A DNA stretch of 64,000 bases, taken from NCBI RefSeq assembly GCF_013373865.1, contig NC_050471.1, positions 8,469,307 through 8,533,306 of the forward strand, given 5' to 3'. How positions within the stretch are numbered: the stretch's first letter is position 1; the number at the start of each line of letters is the position of its first letter. Source of the stretch: Monomorium pharaonis (Eukaryota > Arthropoda > Insecta > Hymenoptera > Formicidae). A program made the translations under genes and the position numbers. Positions 24,246 through 36,928 of the stretch are shown in pieces. The notes below the pieces were generated by a model. The model was not told where the DNA came from. It worked only from the letters and a program-made list of their open reading frames with translations, and made no database searches.

Positions 24246-24366
24246 TTCTTTTTCGCAGCACTGCAACACTAGTCAACAAGTCAACACTAATGCAACAAAT
24301 TAAGGTGAGATACGTACAACATATTTGTCTCACTTTAATTTATTGCTCTAGTGTAGCAACGAAATA
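24243..24366. mobile_element. Degenerate copy of the CTGTTCTTT palindromic MITE
   Basis: Starts CTGTTCTTTTTCGCAGCACT and shows a weaker inverted right end around CTCTAGTGTAGCAACGAAAT. Similar to the elements at 24502, 46397 and 60031. Its first bases appear to have been the insertion target of the preceding array. Confidence 0.5.
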
Positions 24367-24501
24367 AACAAGTCATGATTGGACTTTTATATGTGAAGAT
24401 TTCTATTTTAATTAGCTTAAATTAGCACTCGTAATGAACGCAAAATCAAAATATAGAAAAAATTGCTTGCTCTTTGAAAAACTTGTAAACGTGAAATAAT
24501 T

Positions 24502-24619
24502 GGCCTGTTCTTTTTAATTTGCACTACTGCACTAGTGCAACAGGTTAAAATAAGATAAATATTTGTTCTCATTCTAACTTACTGCATCAGTGCAGCAGTG
24601 TAGCGAAAAAGAACAAACC
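24502..24619. mobile_element. 118 bp palindromic MITE (GGYCTGTTCTTT family)
   Basis: Left end GGCCTGTTCTTTTTAATTTG, right end AAAAAGAACAAACC, with inner arms built around GCACTAGTGCAAC and GCATCAGTGCAGC. Same family as 46397-46515 and 60031-60150. Confidence 0.7.
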
Positions 24620-27600
24620 AAATGTAAAACTTGCTTCATCGCTGTGTATATATTTCATATTATAAATGTTTTTGTAAAATTTTATAACATTAAATTTAAT
24701 GGTTACAGTTTTGCTGTATATAGAATTTCTTTTAATAAATTACATTTTCAAAAAATATGCATTTAAATAAAGCGTTTTAATGAAGCATTTATCTCATTTT
24801 TAAAAATAATTTAATAGTATTTTTTAATATTAATACCAATCATATTTTGAAATTTACACATAAAATTAAAAAGATTACATGTAATTTTCATATGAAAACG
24901 TTATTTTTTTATGACGTTCTTGCAATGCTTTAAACATATTTCTTCAAATTTCTTTTTTTTTCATACAGTAAATGCTTTGCACGTTTCATCAGTATCCTAT
25001 TTGATTTAAGTTTCGCCTATTTCTAGTTGAATTGTATTATATCTAAGTTTGTAATTATCTTGTTACAGCTTCAGGCGTGTTTTTCTTTTCTTTTTACTTG
25101 TTCAGCTTTGAACGCTTCTTGTAAATTTAGAAGTGAACACTTTGTACACATACTTGGTAATTTTGTCCTAGTTTTCACCTGTTTGAAAAACTATAATTAA
25201 TTAGTTATACTATTTATTTTTTAAAATAAACTATCATAATATACTTTCTCAAAATGTTAAAGTATATGTAATATTATTGAAGTCACTGAAGATTTTCTTA
25301 TACTTAAAACTGTAAAAGTAAATTAACGCAAAAATGTTGCGACTCCATATATGTAGAAATGATGCCGAAAAATGTGTGTACAAAATGTTAAGAAATAATT
25401 AGAAATGATTAAATTTTTTCTCACAATTATGTCTCTTTACTAATGTTTTAATGTTTCTTTAAATCACGCAAATGTAATGCATAAACAAAATAATTAAAAG
25501 ATACAATAAGTTATTTTTGCTGATTTTTTACGATACATATAAATTTGGAAAAAGCATATTAGCTTGCAAAAATACTTTATTTAAAAAAAATTTATTTGTA
25601 ACAAATTTTAAGTTATTTTAAATTATTAATTAACTTTATGGTTTTGCTACTATATAATAAATCTTTAAATGTATCTTTAGAATAATTTTTTATTTATACA
25701 ATCCTTTATTTCAATTTGCGATTGTATTTAATTTTACAAATAGGGTACTGGTGTGAACAGAAAAAGAAATGAGAAAATGAACTTATTTAAAAACGTACCT
25801 CAATACATAAATTTTATTAAGGTATACATATGTTGATTTATTGTTTTTTTCCTTTTTTTAATGATAATGTTACCCTATTTTTTAATCTGCTTATAGCGTA
25901 GATTGAGTTTCGTATGATACTCAATTGCCAAATCAATTCATTGGCCCTATTATAAAATAGAATAATGTACATATTTACATTATTTACAACAATGTTCGTT
26001 ATGAATAAGTGTATGAATAGTTTAACTAAACAATTGCACATTTGGACGTCGATGTTGGTTGTAGGTGGGCTTCTCTAGCTACCTGAATACCCATCGCATA
26101 TCAAATCTTTTTTTTTACGAATAAACTCAGTGAAAATAACAGAAGACTAAACGTGCGATTTATTAATATAAAAGATAAATTTGATTAATTTGATATAAAC
26201 GATGGAGTCAATTATTGAAAATTATTGACGCATTTCTATTTCCATATACGAAAAATATTTTAACCCTTTGTGCTTGAATATTGCTTGCAATAGGAATACT
26301 ATATGCAAAAGGTTGTGGTATTACAAAAAATATATCAGAATATATTGAATGTTTACAAAACGCGCGAATAATAAAGTATTTCAGGGAGAGATTTCTCGTT
26401 AATAAATTCAACGTCGATTTTCCTTTGTTAATAGATAATGATAAAATTTTAATAATGACTTATTAATAATAAAATAATAAAACCTTAAGTTTGTTGCTAT
26501 TTTTTTCAGTTACAACATTGAGATGATCACTTCAGATAAAAAATACTATTAAACTAATTAGTACTGCTAATTGTATTTCAAATTTAATAAACGTTATTTT
26601 TATTCACAAGAGAAACATAAAATCAACAAATTTTCTTATTTTTTACTTCTTCACATATCGTAACTATTAATTGATAAAATCAATTATGAATATCGTTTAA
26701 ATATTTGTTTCCAAGAAAATTTGACTTTGTGTTCGAAAAAAATCTATTCCTGAAATATTCACGTCCAGTTACGACATCAATAGTATTACATATTATTGCA
26801 AAGAATTTAATTTACTTCTCACAGATATTCTGACTTTCTGGTTTACCCCTACATTAAATATAGATTAGAGTTGTAAAACATCACATTTACAAATTCTTCC
26901 ATATACAAAGTTATATGCACAATAATAAATTTTATCTGAATTGTGTGATGAACTCCATTTACGAGTGGGACCTTACTATGAAAACTGATTTTTGTTCATC
27001 AACCACACTTACTTTCACTTTCACTTCCACGCTGGCCCAAGAGTACATTGTATAACATTATATATCTATTTTAATAATTCACGTATTCACAATATAATGT
27101 ATATATATATTTTTTTATATATACACACACGTACACAGGCATCCTTTTCTTACTTTATCACGTTCACATTTGCGATTGTTTTCAGCGTACGATTGTTCTT
27201 ATCAATACATAACGCCGTAAGATTTCTAGAACTAGATGGATATTTTCTGTCAAAATTTAATTTTTCAAAGTGATATTTCTGCCAGTTATTCATCTTACAT
27301 TAATTGTCAACAACTTGTAATCTTAGCTGAGCAGTGAATTTCAGAAATAACACAAGATAAAATTACTTCCATCATATATATCCCTGATACTATTGAAAAA
27401 GAAATACTTCAAGTACAAAGAGTTAATATTTTTTAAACAGACTCCATTGTGATATATATATATATATAATATACACATGCAATGTATTCTTTTGCACAAT
27501 TCGCTGTACTAATGTCTTTAAATTTAAATTGTTATCGAAATATCCATAAATTTTTACATAATCATGTTTTTCTTACATTTGTTAGTCATTTCTGGTCGCT

Positions 27601-30343
27601 TTTTTTTAAATTAATAGTTAAAACTCGTTTTTTAAATAAATGATGATTTGATTTGTACAAAAGTCAATCAAACAATCGATAATACGTCGCTAACATATTT
27701 CAGCCAGCTTTATATCCTCTTCAATATTGCTCCCCTACATCAAAATAACAAACAGTCGTGAAATTTTAAACGTAAATCTGCACCTTTTGATTTCACAAGT
27801 GCGCTTATCTACTCAACCATATATCGACGCTACAAGACACTGGTCTGATTTTGCAAATGACATATGGTTTGATAGTACTCATATTTAAAAAGTACAATGA
27901 GTATCAGAAGAGAGTAAAACAACTGATTTTTATATTTTTTATGCCGTCGCAGCGCCAATGTAACAAATTCTCTAAAACCTATATCAGAAATAATACAATA
28001 TAATGTTCTACATACATTATAATAAAAAGTTAATGTGATTTTAGACATACTGTAAATTTTTAAACTAAAACATTTAAAATCTGTTATTTTATATGTAACC
28101 AGATTTTTTAAACATGTATAAATAAGATTAATCATATAATGCATAATTATATAATTTAATTCCGTATGAAATTACTTTTTCATTGATTTTAAAATGTTCT
28201 TTTTTTATGGATTTACATTTTGGATTTACTCTGTAATAATATTGTATTAGTCACAGGTAAGATTAAATTATGCAAACTATTTGCAATGAAATTAAACTAA
28301 AATTGAGGAGTACAACTGTTTTGATTCATATTAGAGAGCAATATGTAAAGAACCAACACCGATCAGTCTTGAAATTATAGTAACCAATAATATATATATC
28401 GGTCTTATACACATTGCAAAATATATAAATATAGAAGAATAACAACTAAGATTTTCATAACTATTATGTAATAATCGATAGTTATAATATTATTTATATA
28501 GGCCCTTGCATAGAAAATTGATCGCAACTCAATACGAGTCATCCCATGCGTATATTGGGCTTACATTGGGTAAACAATGCACAGAAACTTGTAATATGTA
28601 TATGCTTCTTGTGTAAAATAGATATTTGTAAAAAAGAAAATTCTTTACAATCATCGACACGTAAAGTGCTGTGTACCTTTGTAAATATTAATTGGATTAA
28701 TTATCTGTATATAATAATTAATTACTATTAGTTGGCAAACGTGTTCTTTCATTGCGTAGCAAATTTTTTCTCCGCAAGAACTATTCGAGAAACTTTGTGA
28801 CATGTATTATATGATAGTTAATCTTCATTAAAAATTTATATTATTAGCTTAGGTAATTGTAGTCTGAAGTCACTGGACCTACCAAATACGCAAACGTTTA
28901 AAACATACGCACGTATGACGTTATAAAATCCCAATCCCATATAATGAAGTTAATAAAGCTTGATAATAGGTATATATCATAGATAACAATTTTGATCTTT
29001 AGATATCTTCGCGGACTTACAAATTTTGCAAGAAAAGAAAGAGAGAACAGGACAAAAATAAATTTTAATAATTACGTAAATTCATGCATTTTTATAATAA
29101 AATTTTAAAAAACTTTAATATATAAATTTTATAAAATTTTTATTTCAACGCAATAAAAAATAACTATAATGTTGTAATAAATTGTTGGTAATTGAATTAT
29201 AATATATATGTACATAACATATATAGCATGCTTTTTTTATAAGTTTTGAAATTACTATGGAACAAAGAAGTCTTTAGAACTTGCATGAATTTACTATCTT
29301 AAATATGCTTGGATATCTAAGGATTTGTCTTTTTAAGTTTCACGTTGAATTAAACTAAATCACATTTTAACATAATTTAAATATCTTATGCATACAAAAA
29401 ATGGTATATTAATGAATTTCTTAGAAATAAAAAATACCCTCGTAGTCATTAACGAAAAAATAATATAACAGTTACTCAATAGCAATTTCATAAAAAAAAT
29501 TAAAGGAGACTTTAAATAAAATAAAATTACTTGTCTAGAATTAAACCACACGGACGACAAAGTTAATAATGTCTCCGAATTATTTTACGTATGGCAAAAT
29601 GCTTAAGTGTTACCATAAGACACTTTCGGATATATAAAAAATTCATGTACCTTTATAGTATTAATAATATTAAAAATGTACGGCATGTATATAACGTAGT
29701 ATGTATTCTTCGTATATACGAAATTGAATAAAAACCCTTAACAGTAGACCCAGTGCTTTAGACTCAGCACTCGAATACCGTTACGGTGACTCAACTGTCT
29801 TCATTGTCATCGGCGCGTATACGCGTACAGCCGTACATATTCGTTAAATATATTTTCTTCTATCGCGCGTGTGTGAACGCGTTTCTCCGATCGAGTACAA
29901 TGAAACATTGACTTGCCGTTATCTGTACGTCGATCGGCGCTAAATAATCTTAACTAAATTTCGTAGTACCGACGGTAATTGTAGCTATAATTTAGATTAG
30001 GGACAGTGAATCGCTAACCAGTTAGCACGACTGTCCCTCATAGAATTCAGACTGGACCGAGTTCGAAAACCGGTTCAAAACTAGGATTAACCCTTTTGTT
30101 AAAAACTTTGACGAGTTCAGTTTCTAACGCGAAACAACGTCCACTGCGTGGGCGTCAAACTCGAAACTTGTTACGATATTATATCCCAATACCCAATCAA
30201 AGTGTAAAAGCATATAGTTCCAGTTTCCTGAGAACTGTGTACGCTGTAAATCTCATTATAAGTACAGCGCGGGCGATTGCGCCGAGTCCCGACTGCGGGC
30301 GCAATGAGAGCGCCAAAGTGAACGTAGCAGATTGAGCGAACAT
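24620..30343. other. Gene-poor AT-rich stretch
   Basis: No coding region is supported; the open frames here are short and lack protein character. Its right part must hold the 3'UTR of the zinc-finger gene. A short TA run lies near 27450-27470. From about 29750 to 30340 base composition becomes more balanced, as expected close to the gene, and a hairpin lies at 30000-30037. Confidence 0.5.
30000..30037 (-). promoter_or_regulatory. Hairpin in the presumed 3'UTR of the zinc-finger gene
   Basis: GGGACAGT at 30000-30007 pairs with ACTGTCCC at 30030-30037, and an inner GCTAAC/GTTAGC pairing closes on a 3-nt loop. It lies about 310 bp past the stop codon. Function unknown. Confidence 0.4.
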
Positions 30344-33105
30344 TCAATTCTCGGTATTTACAGGCTCGCGCGCATGATGAATTCGCACGTGCTTGTTGTG
30401 ATTGGACTTGGTGCCGCTGGACTTTCCGCATATGTGACACGTGTACGGTCGCGCACCCGAGTGCACTCGCAGATGCTCCTTGAGATAGTACGAGCGGTGG
30501 AAGGTCTTGTTGCAAACGTCGCACGTGTAGGCTTTGTTCTCTTCGTGCTCTTTCACGTGCCGCAGGCAGTTGTACTTGCGGATGAACTGCGCACCGCAGT
30601 AATTGCACGTGTACGGCCGCACATTTCGGTGGGAATTCATGTGCGCCGTGTAGTCGCTGTGACGATAGAACGCCGCGCTGCACTGATTACATTTGAACGG
30701 CTTGGTGCTGCGCGCCGCGTGCGTCCACTTGTGCAGTTGCAGGTTCCATTTGGTGCTAAACGCCTTGGAGCAGACCTGGCACTCGTATGGTCGCTCGCCG
30801 TTATGCACACGCATGTGCACCGCAAGCGACGATCGCAGATAGATACACTTGCAGATCGGGCACTCGACGTTCTCACTTTCGCGCTGAGCATCAGGAACAA
30901 ATCGACGGTTGTGAGCGCGACGCATGTGACGTGTTAGGCTGGCCATATGAATAAATCGTTCGTTACAATAAGTGCAAGCCTTGGGTTTCTCGTCATGCGT
31001 CTCTTTGTGCCAGGCAAGCTTCTTTTTCGTGTGGAATACCTCGCCGCAGTGGCATATGTAATCTTTGAGTTTTTTCTTAATGTTCAAATGATGCCTGTTC
31101 TTGTGCTGGGTTAGATTCGAGTATCGGCGGAAGGTCTCATTGCACAGGCTGCACCGAACGGGTGCGTTGCCAGTGTGGCCGTTCGTGTGCTCCTCCAGTT
31201 TCTGCTTAGTGAGGAACGCCTTGTCGCACACAGTACACGGGAACGGTTTGATGCCCAGGTGACGCTTCATGTGAAGTTTAAAGTTTTGCTTGCGATAGAA
31301 ATACTTGCCGCACTGTCCGCACTCTAACGGATGTATCTTTAGGTGTGCATTAAACAGGAACACTGACGGGAACTCTTCGTTGCATATCTGGCACTTAGCG
31401 GTTTCGCGTAAGCGCTTGTTCACTTCGGCGAGATGCATGCGCCGGTGATGCGCTTGTAAAGATTTCTCGCTGTTGAATCGCTGACTGCATATCGTGCAGA
31501 CCACCTCGATGTTCGACGGTATCACCAAATTCTCGCCAATTTTCTGGTCGGTCTCAGCCTTCGTCAAGCCATCCGAGCCAGGCTGCGACGGTGGCTGCAG
31601 CTGATGCAGAAGCGGCTGCTGATGATGGTACATGTGCTGTTGCATGTGTATACTCGGCATAAATATGTCATCGAACATATTCATACGACTATCCAGCAAC
31701 TTGATGTCCTTCACCTCTGGCTGATCTAACTGGTCTCTACTGCTACTGGGCATCGCGTCCTTGTGCACCGTTGTGCTGTGAACTCTACGCTCCTTTGGAC
31801 AATCAAACACTTCGCTACAGTGGGAACATTTGAATGTTCGTTTGGTCGGTGTTTTTCGGTCCCGATCCAAAAACAAGCTCGAAGTAAAATGCGTGGCCAA
31901 TGATCTGCTATCTAACAACGGCCCGCTGATCTCGTTGTCGGATCCTTCCGATTCCTCCCAGCTTTCTCGTGCCAACAGATCGTAAGAAGTGGACATGCGC
32001 GAAGATTCTTGACCCATGTACAACTGCACAACAAAAACGCATCTTAAAAACACGGAAACGCATTATACAAAGAATGTAATGCTGATCAATATATACATAA
32101 CATAGATATTTATCAGTAATATTTTTAAGAAAGTTAAAAAGATTTGGAATTGACAAAAAAATTGGTAAATTTTAATTTATTAATATGGGCATAGAATATG
32201 GAAATAGAAATAAATATAAAATTCTTTTGTGTGAGTTATTTATTATATATTAATAATAAAAGACTAATTGCAAAATTATGAATAATATATGAATAATAAT
32301 ATATAAAGCTGCTGCAGTCTAATCCATTGGTGTAGTGTAAATTTGTGATTGTACAGATGATAATTCAAGAATAAATAGATATTAAAATCTTTTTTTATTA
32401 AAGAGCATTAAGTTTCTTACATAACTATATACATTCAACTTTATATTTTTTATTTACATTTTATATTAATAAAAAGCACTTTAATTTTTTGCATTTCCAC
32501 TGCCATTTTATTAATTTTTACTTGATTTTTCTCAATTATAATTTATACACTACAGTGAGAAACTTTCGAAATATAATTTCCAAATATGCATTTGGCTCAA
32601 TTAAATATATCAACCACAATCTTTGCAAAACCACAATTACACCGTACAATGGTTCAATCTTTACATAAATTATATTAATGTTTTGTAACTTTAAAAATAA
32701 ATTTCTAATTGTAATAAATAGCATAAATAATTTATACACAAAAAGATTTTGCGTACTTAATTTATTTCTATATTAATAAATCAAAACTTATTGAATTTTT
32801 ACCATTTCAAATCTTCCTATCCTTCTTAAATGGACCAAATACTTCCTGTTTTATTCGACTCAAAATATAGTTTCTTTTCTCACTATTATTTTATCTAAAA
32901 ACATTTTCTCTAACATTTAATGACTTTATCTGTTGAGACTTGTTTTCTATAATGTTTTCTAAAAATTGTTTTTTTTTTATTGATCGAAATGATATAATCG
33001 TAAATTTAAAATAGAACAGCAAGGTAAACTTGCATAAATTTTGACTTACAATCACGGATACATTTAATTTTTATATAATTAATTTTTGTGTGTGTGTGTG
33101 TGTGT

Positions 33106-33147
<42 letters not shown>

Positions 33148-36100
33148 TACGTTGCTACAATATAACGCGCGCGTTATATTGTAGCAACGTAACAAAATAA
33201 AATTTTATTAATTTTTCAGTATAATATTTTATTATTATACTATAGTATAAACATGACAAAACATTTTAATATATATTTATGCCATGATAACAATCATGAC
33301 AATTTCAACAAATTCATAATTTCGTAATTTTAATTTCATAATTTCGTAGTATAATTTTGTATTTCGTAGTTATTTTATAAGAATAATATAACAAAATGTT
33401 TAACAGTATTATTCATTTTAATAATTGGCTTTGAAATATATACAAAGAATAATTTTATCATAATAAATTAATAATTGTGAAAAATTAATTTAATAATTAA
33501 TATCTTGATAATATTCAATAAATCTTTTAATCAAATATATATTTATATCATAAAATGAACAGATAAATAAAAAAATGTTTAATATGTTGTCTTTTATCAC
33601 ACTTTAGCAAAATCTACTGCATTATAAATACCAGTTTATGCAATGAATTAGTGAATACAAAAAATGATAATTGCAAATATTCTTAATTAATCTTTTAATC
33701 ATAAAAAAATTAATGTATTATATTTTTTATTGAACATTAGAAAAATCTACGGATGCAATTACGAATCAAAATGTTTATGCAATATCTTCGTAAATAAAAA
33801 AAAAGATTGCAAATACCGCACGCGTGCGAGTTGCATCATAAATGATACAAAGATGGGAATAAAAAACTGCACGTGCATACAATGAATTTAAACATCGTAT
33901 CACGTATATGAAAACGTCGCGACTTAATTAAGTTACAAACCTGCCACGCGGACTGTTCCGTGCAACCATTGCTCTCCTGCTCCGACAATTCGCCCCTGGG
34001 CGGCATAGTCTCGTCGGCACGCATATTAATACTCTTCACTTCCTCGTCGATACCTATTGCACCCTCGCTACTCGCCATAGATTGCTGGCTGGTCGCGCTC
34101 ACCGCCTTCTGGGACGAGTCACTTATAAACGTACTAGGAACTAATATTTGCAGTCCGTCGAACTCAAAGACGTTCATCGGCCCGGCATGAGCGTCCTCGT
34201 TTATGTTGAGCAGTTCCATCGATTGCTTCGGCATCAGCGACTTGGCCGACGTGGAGTGAAAGTTCCTGGATTCGGTCGTGCTGCTGGTCGTGGGATTTAT
34301 CGACTCGGATAGATTCAGAAGGTTCTGGTGTGTCGTCTTGGTGCTCGTCGTGATGGAGTACGACTCGTGCATCAAGACGGACGACGGTTGCGAGTGTATT
34401 ACGGGGAACGAACTGATGTGTTCGGTTATCACTGACTGATGGTACGCCGCGTAGTTGCTGCTGCTGCTAGATTGCTCCTGAATCTTGGCGACCGCGCTCT
34501 CGCACACCGCCATCTGTGCTCCACCTACGTTCTCCTGATGATGACGCTGATGATCAGTCTTGATTTTCTCCTCCTCTTCCTCCTCCTCCTCTTCTTCTTC
34601 CTCATCCTCCTCCTCTACCTGAGAACAATCGATCGGATCCTTCTCCGCAATGCCGTCCTTACTATCCTCGTCGTCGTCGTGGGTTGCCACACTGTCGCTG
34701 TCCACGTGATGAAACGAGTGCATGGACGTAGTTGGCGAGCAGGGTTTGCTGAGATCCTTCCTGACTCTGAGCACGGAAATCCCGCTGATCGTGGACAATG
34801 GCGTGTGCGATCGGACGCCGCCGCCGCCGCCACAGTCCGCAAAGGGCGTGTGCGGACTGGGAATCTCGTCGATCTCCATGTCCGCCTCGTCGAAGTTGTC
34901 CTCCTCGTCGATCTTCTCGTCCTCGTCCACGTCCTCGTCCTCCTCGTCATCGTCGTCCTCGTCGTCGTCCTCGTCGTCGTCATGCATGGCCGACGAAGCC
35001 GTGGCGAAATCACCGGCGCCGCGGAGATCCTCGCATGACCCGTGCTCCGACCGCGAGCACGTGCTGTAACGACGCTGCTGCGCGACCCTCGCCGCTGCGC
35101 GGCTTCTTCTCCTCGCCACCGGGGACGCAGGTGCTGAAAGACTATACTTGTAATTATCCGTGTGAAAGGTTCTCTCCAATCTCTCCAGCGCCTCGTTGAT
35201 CTTCGAGCAGTCCATGTCTTTGTATGACGACGACGATGACGACGAGCCGTCGCCGCACGATTTCCCCAGCATTCCGCCCAGTTCCTCGTCGGCCGGCACG
35301 TAATCGTTCTCCTGCTCCTGTATGTCGGGCAGTATGTGGTCCTTTTCGTGGGAGCCCGGAATCGTGACCACCGTGTCGTGAATCACACTCTCTTCTCTGT
35401 CCAGCGTCATGATGCCACCACCGCTTTTCTCCTTTTCCTCTTCCTCCTCTTCCTCCTCTCTCAATCTTTCCCGATCGTCGCTCTCCTTCTGCGAAAGCGA
35501 GGCATTATTGAGTTCCGTCTCCATTATCGTGATCAAATTCTCCAGTTTCTCCACAGAATTCAGCTCAGAGGGTTGAACCGAGTCCTTCAACGTCGCGTCC
35601 ATCGCAATCAAATCCCGTGGCAAGCTGACGTTGTTGCTGCTGCTGCTGCGACTCGCGGGTCTTTCGTCGGTCATCATTTCCATCGATTCGACGCAGCCCG
35701 TGGAATCGACTGCATCGGCCGTCCCGCAGTTGTGTATCTTCCCGGATATGCTCATATATGTTTCCTCCTGCTGTGTAAACTGTTGCTCCGATTGTTCGTA
35801 CGTGACGGTTTTGCAGTGCAGGTGGTCTACGGCCGAGACTATGTCGCTCGACGGTTCTTCCTCTTCCTCCATTACATCCGGCAACACGCTCTCCACCTTG
35901 TTGTCAACGCTGTCTATGGCGCAGGCGATCGTAATGGATCTGGGAATGGCATTGTAGTGCGCGTCGTGGTGCTGTTGCATCGTGCCTCCGCCACCGCCGC
36001 CGTCACCAGGAGGCGTGGAGGAGCAGCTTCGCGTGCTCTGCTGCTGTTGTGCTGCTCCTCGGTGATCGATAGACAGCAACGCACCATTATCACCTCCTTC

Positions 36101-36928
36101 TTCTCTCGCTCTGACAATGGACGCGGCGGTCTCGCTCGGCGACAGCACGGATGGCGACGCCGAAAGGCTCACGGAATCTGGCGTGATAACCTGGCTGGCC
36201 TCGGGCTCCGCGGGATCCGGCAGGATCTCCGGTAGGATCTGTTTCGGCTCTGGACTATTTACAGGGACTGTCAGGGTCCTAACGTTGCTACTCTCACATC
36301 CTCCGGTGGCTCCCATGGTGACCACTGGTGGTCGAGTGACCCTCGTCGTCGCCGTCGCCCCAGGAATAGCTGCAACCGGTGAGATCATTTGGACGGTGGG
36401 TATTTGCTGTTGGTACATACCGTATGGATTGTACAGCATCTGCATCATCTGATTGGCCTGCGGCGCCATCGCGGCGTACTGCGGTATCATCATGGTCCCA
36501 TTGTTGACAAATTGCTGATAACTGAACGAGGTGAACTGTGGTGGTGGATGCATCATGGTGCTTATGGGTGGGCACTCGAAGATGGGTCCTACGGGATATG
36601 GGGAGGGTGCAGAGATGTGCGTGTTCTGCGAGACCTGGGAGGATGTAGCCTGGGGCGCAGCCTGGATCGAGGTAGGGGTGGTCTGAAGCGTGGCCTGCGA
36701 CTGCAACGATAATGGTAGCGACGTTCCCACCGACGCTGGTAGAGCCTGCTGCTGCTGCTGTTGCGTTTGCAACGAGGAGGTGCTGGCTTTGATGAGAGCA
36801 TCTATAACCTGTTCCTTGGGATGAGTGTCCAGATGCTTCTGCAGACTGATGCCCTCACGCAGGTACAGAGTACACACGGGACAGGCCACGGCCCCGCCGA
36901 CAGGCGTTCCCGCACCGTTGAGCTCCAT
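30344..36928 (-). CDS. Large C2H2 zinc-finger protein, two coding exons
   Basis: Probable nuclear DNA-binding regulator; I do not recognise the orthologue. Exons 33941-36928 (996 codons) and 30344-32023 (559 codons plus stop) join in phase 0 through a GTTTGT donor and a TTGTGCAG acceptor, giving 1555 aa. Exon 1 starts MELNGAGTPVGG and has one N-terminal finger (CPVCTLYLREGISLQKHLDTH). Long disordered Gln-, Pro-, Ser- and acid-rich stretches follow, with runs of Asp/Glu around 34572-34620, 34915-34985 and 35430-35460. Exon 2 encodes about fourteen C2H2 fingers, most joined by short linkers. One has a Cys-X-Cys start (YICHCGEVF), and the last lacks the usual aromatic residue. The first ATG after the CpG-rich leader is used as start. 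The two exons could be separate genes, but the phase-compatible splice and the lack of a good start in exon 2 favour one. Confidence 0.8.
33087..33141. repeat. (TG)n-(CA)n mirrored microsatellite
   Basis: A TG run meets a longer CA run at TGTACA, so the tract is itself a palindrome. In the zinc-finger gene intron, directly next to the 54 bp palindrome. Confidence 0.85.
33143..33196. repeat. Perfect 54 bp palindrome
   Basis: The left half starts TTTGTTACGTTGCTACAATA and ends AACGCG. The right half is its exact reverse complement with no spacer; the centre is CGCGCGCG. In the 1.9 kb intron of the zinc-finger gene. Could extrude as a cruciform or fold as an RNA hairpin. Confidence 0.9.

Noticed and set aside
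26281..26466. 61-codon plus-strand open frame in the gene-poor stretch
   Set aside because: Short, unrecognised, isolated, and expected by chance in DNA of this length.
30055..30090. Possible tRNA T-arm (GTTCGAAAACCGGTTC)
   Set aside because: No matching D-arm, anticodon stem or acceptor stem around it.
30332..30937. 200-codon plus-strand open frame
   Set aside because: Antisense shadow of the zinc-finger array: its Val/Arg/Ala periodicity mirrors the finger repeats.
32024..33940. Splitting the zinc-finger locus into two genes at this interval
   Set aside because: Donor GTTTGT and acceptor TTGTGCAG join in phase, exon 2 has no strong leader start, and no CpG-rich promoter lies here. Kept as one gene with reduced confidence.
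35336..36235. Long plus-strand open frame opposite the zinc-finger gene
   Set aside because: Arg/Leu-rich low-complexity product that arises because the minus-strand gene is GC- and Ser/Asp-rich; no start context, splice or family signal.
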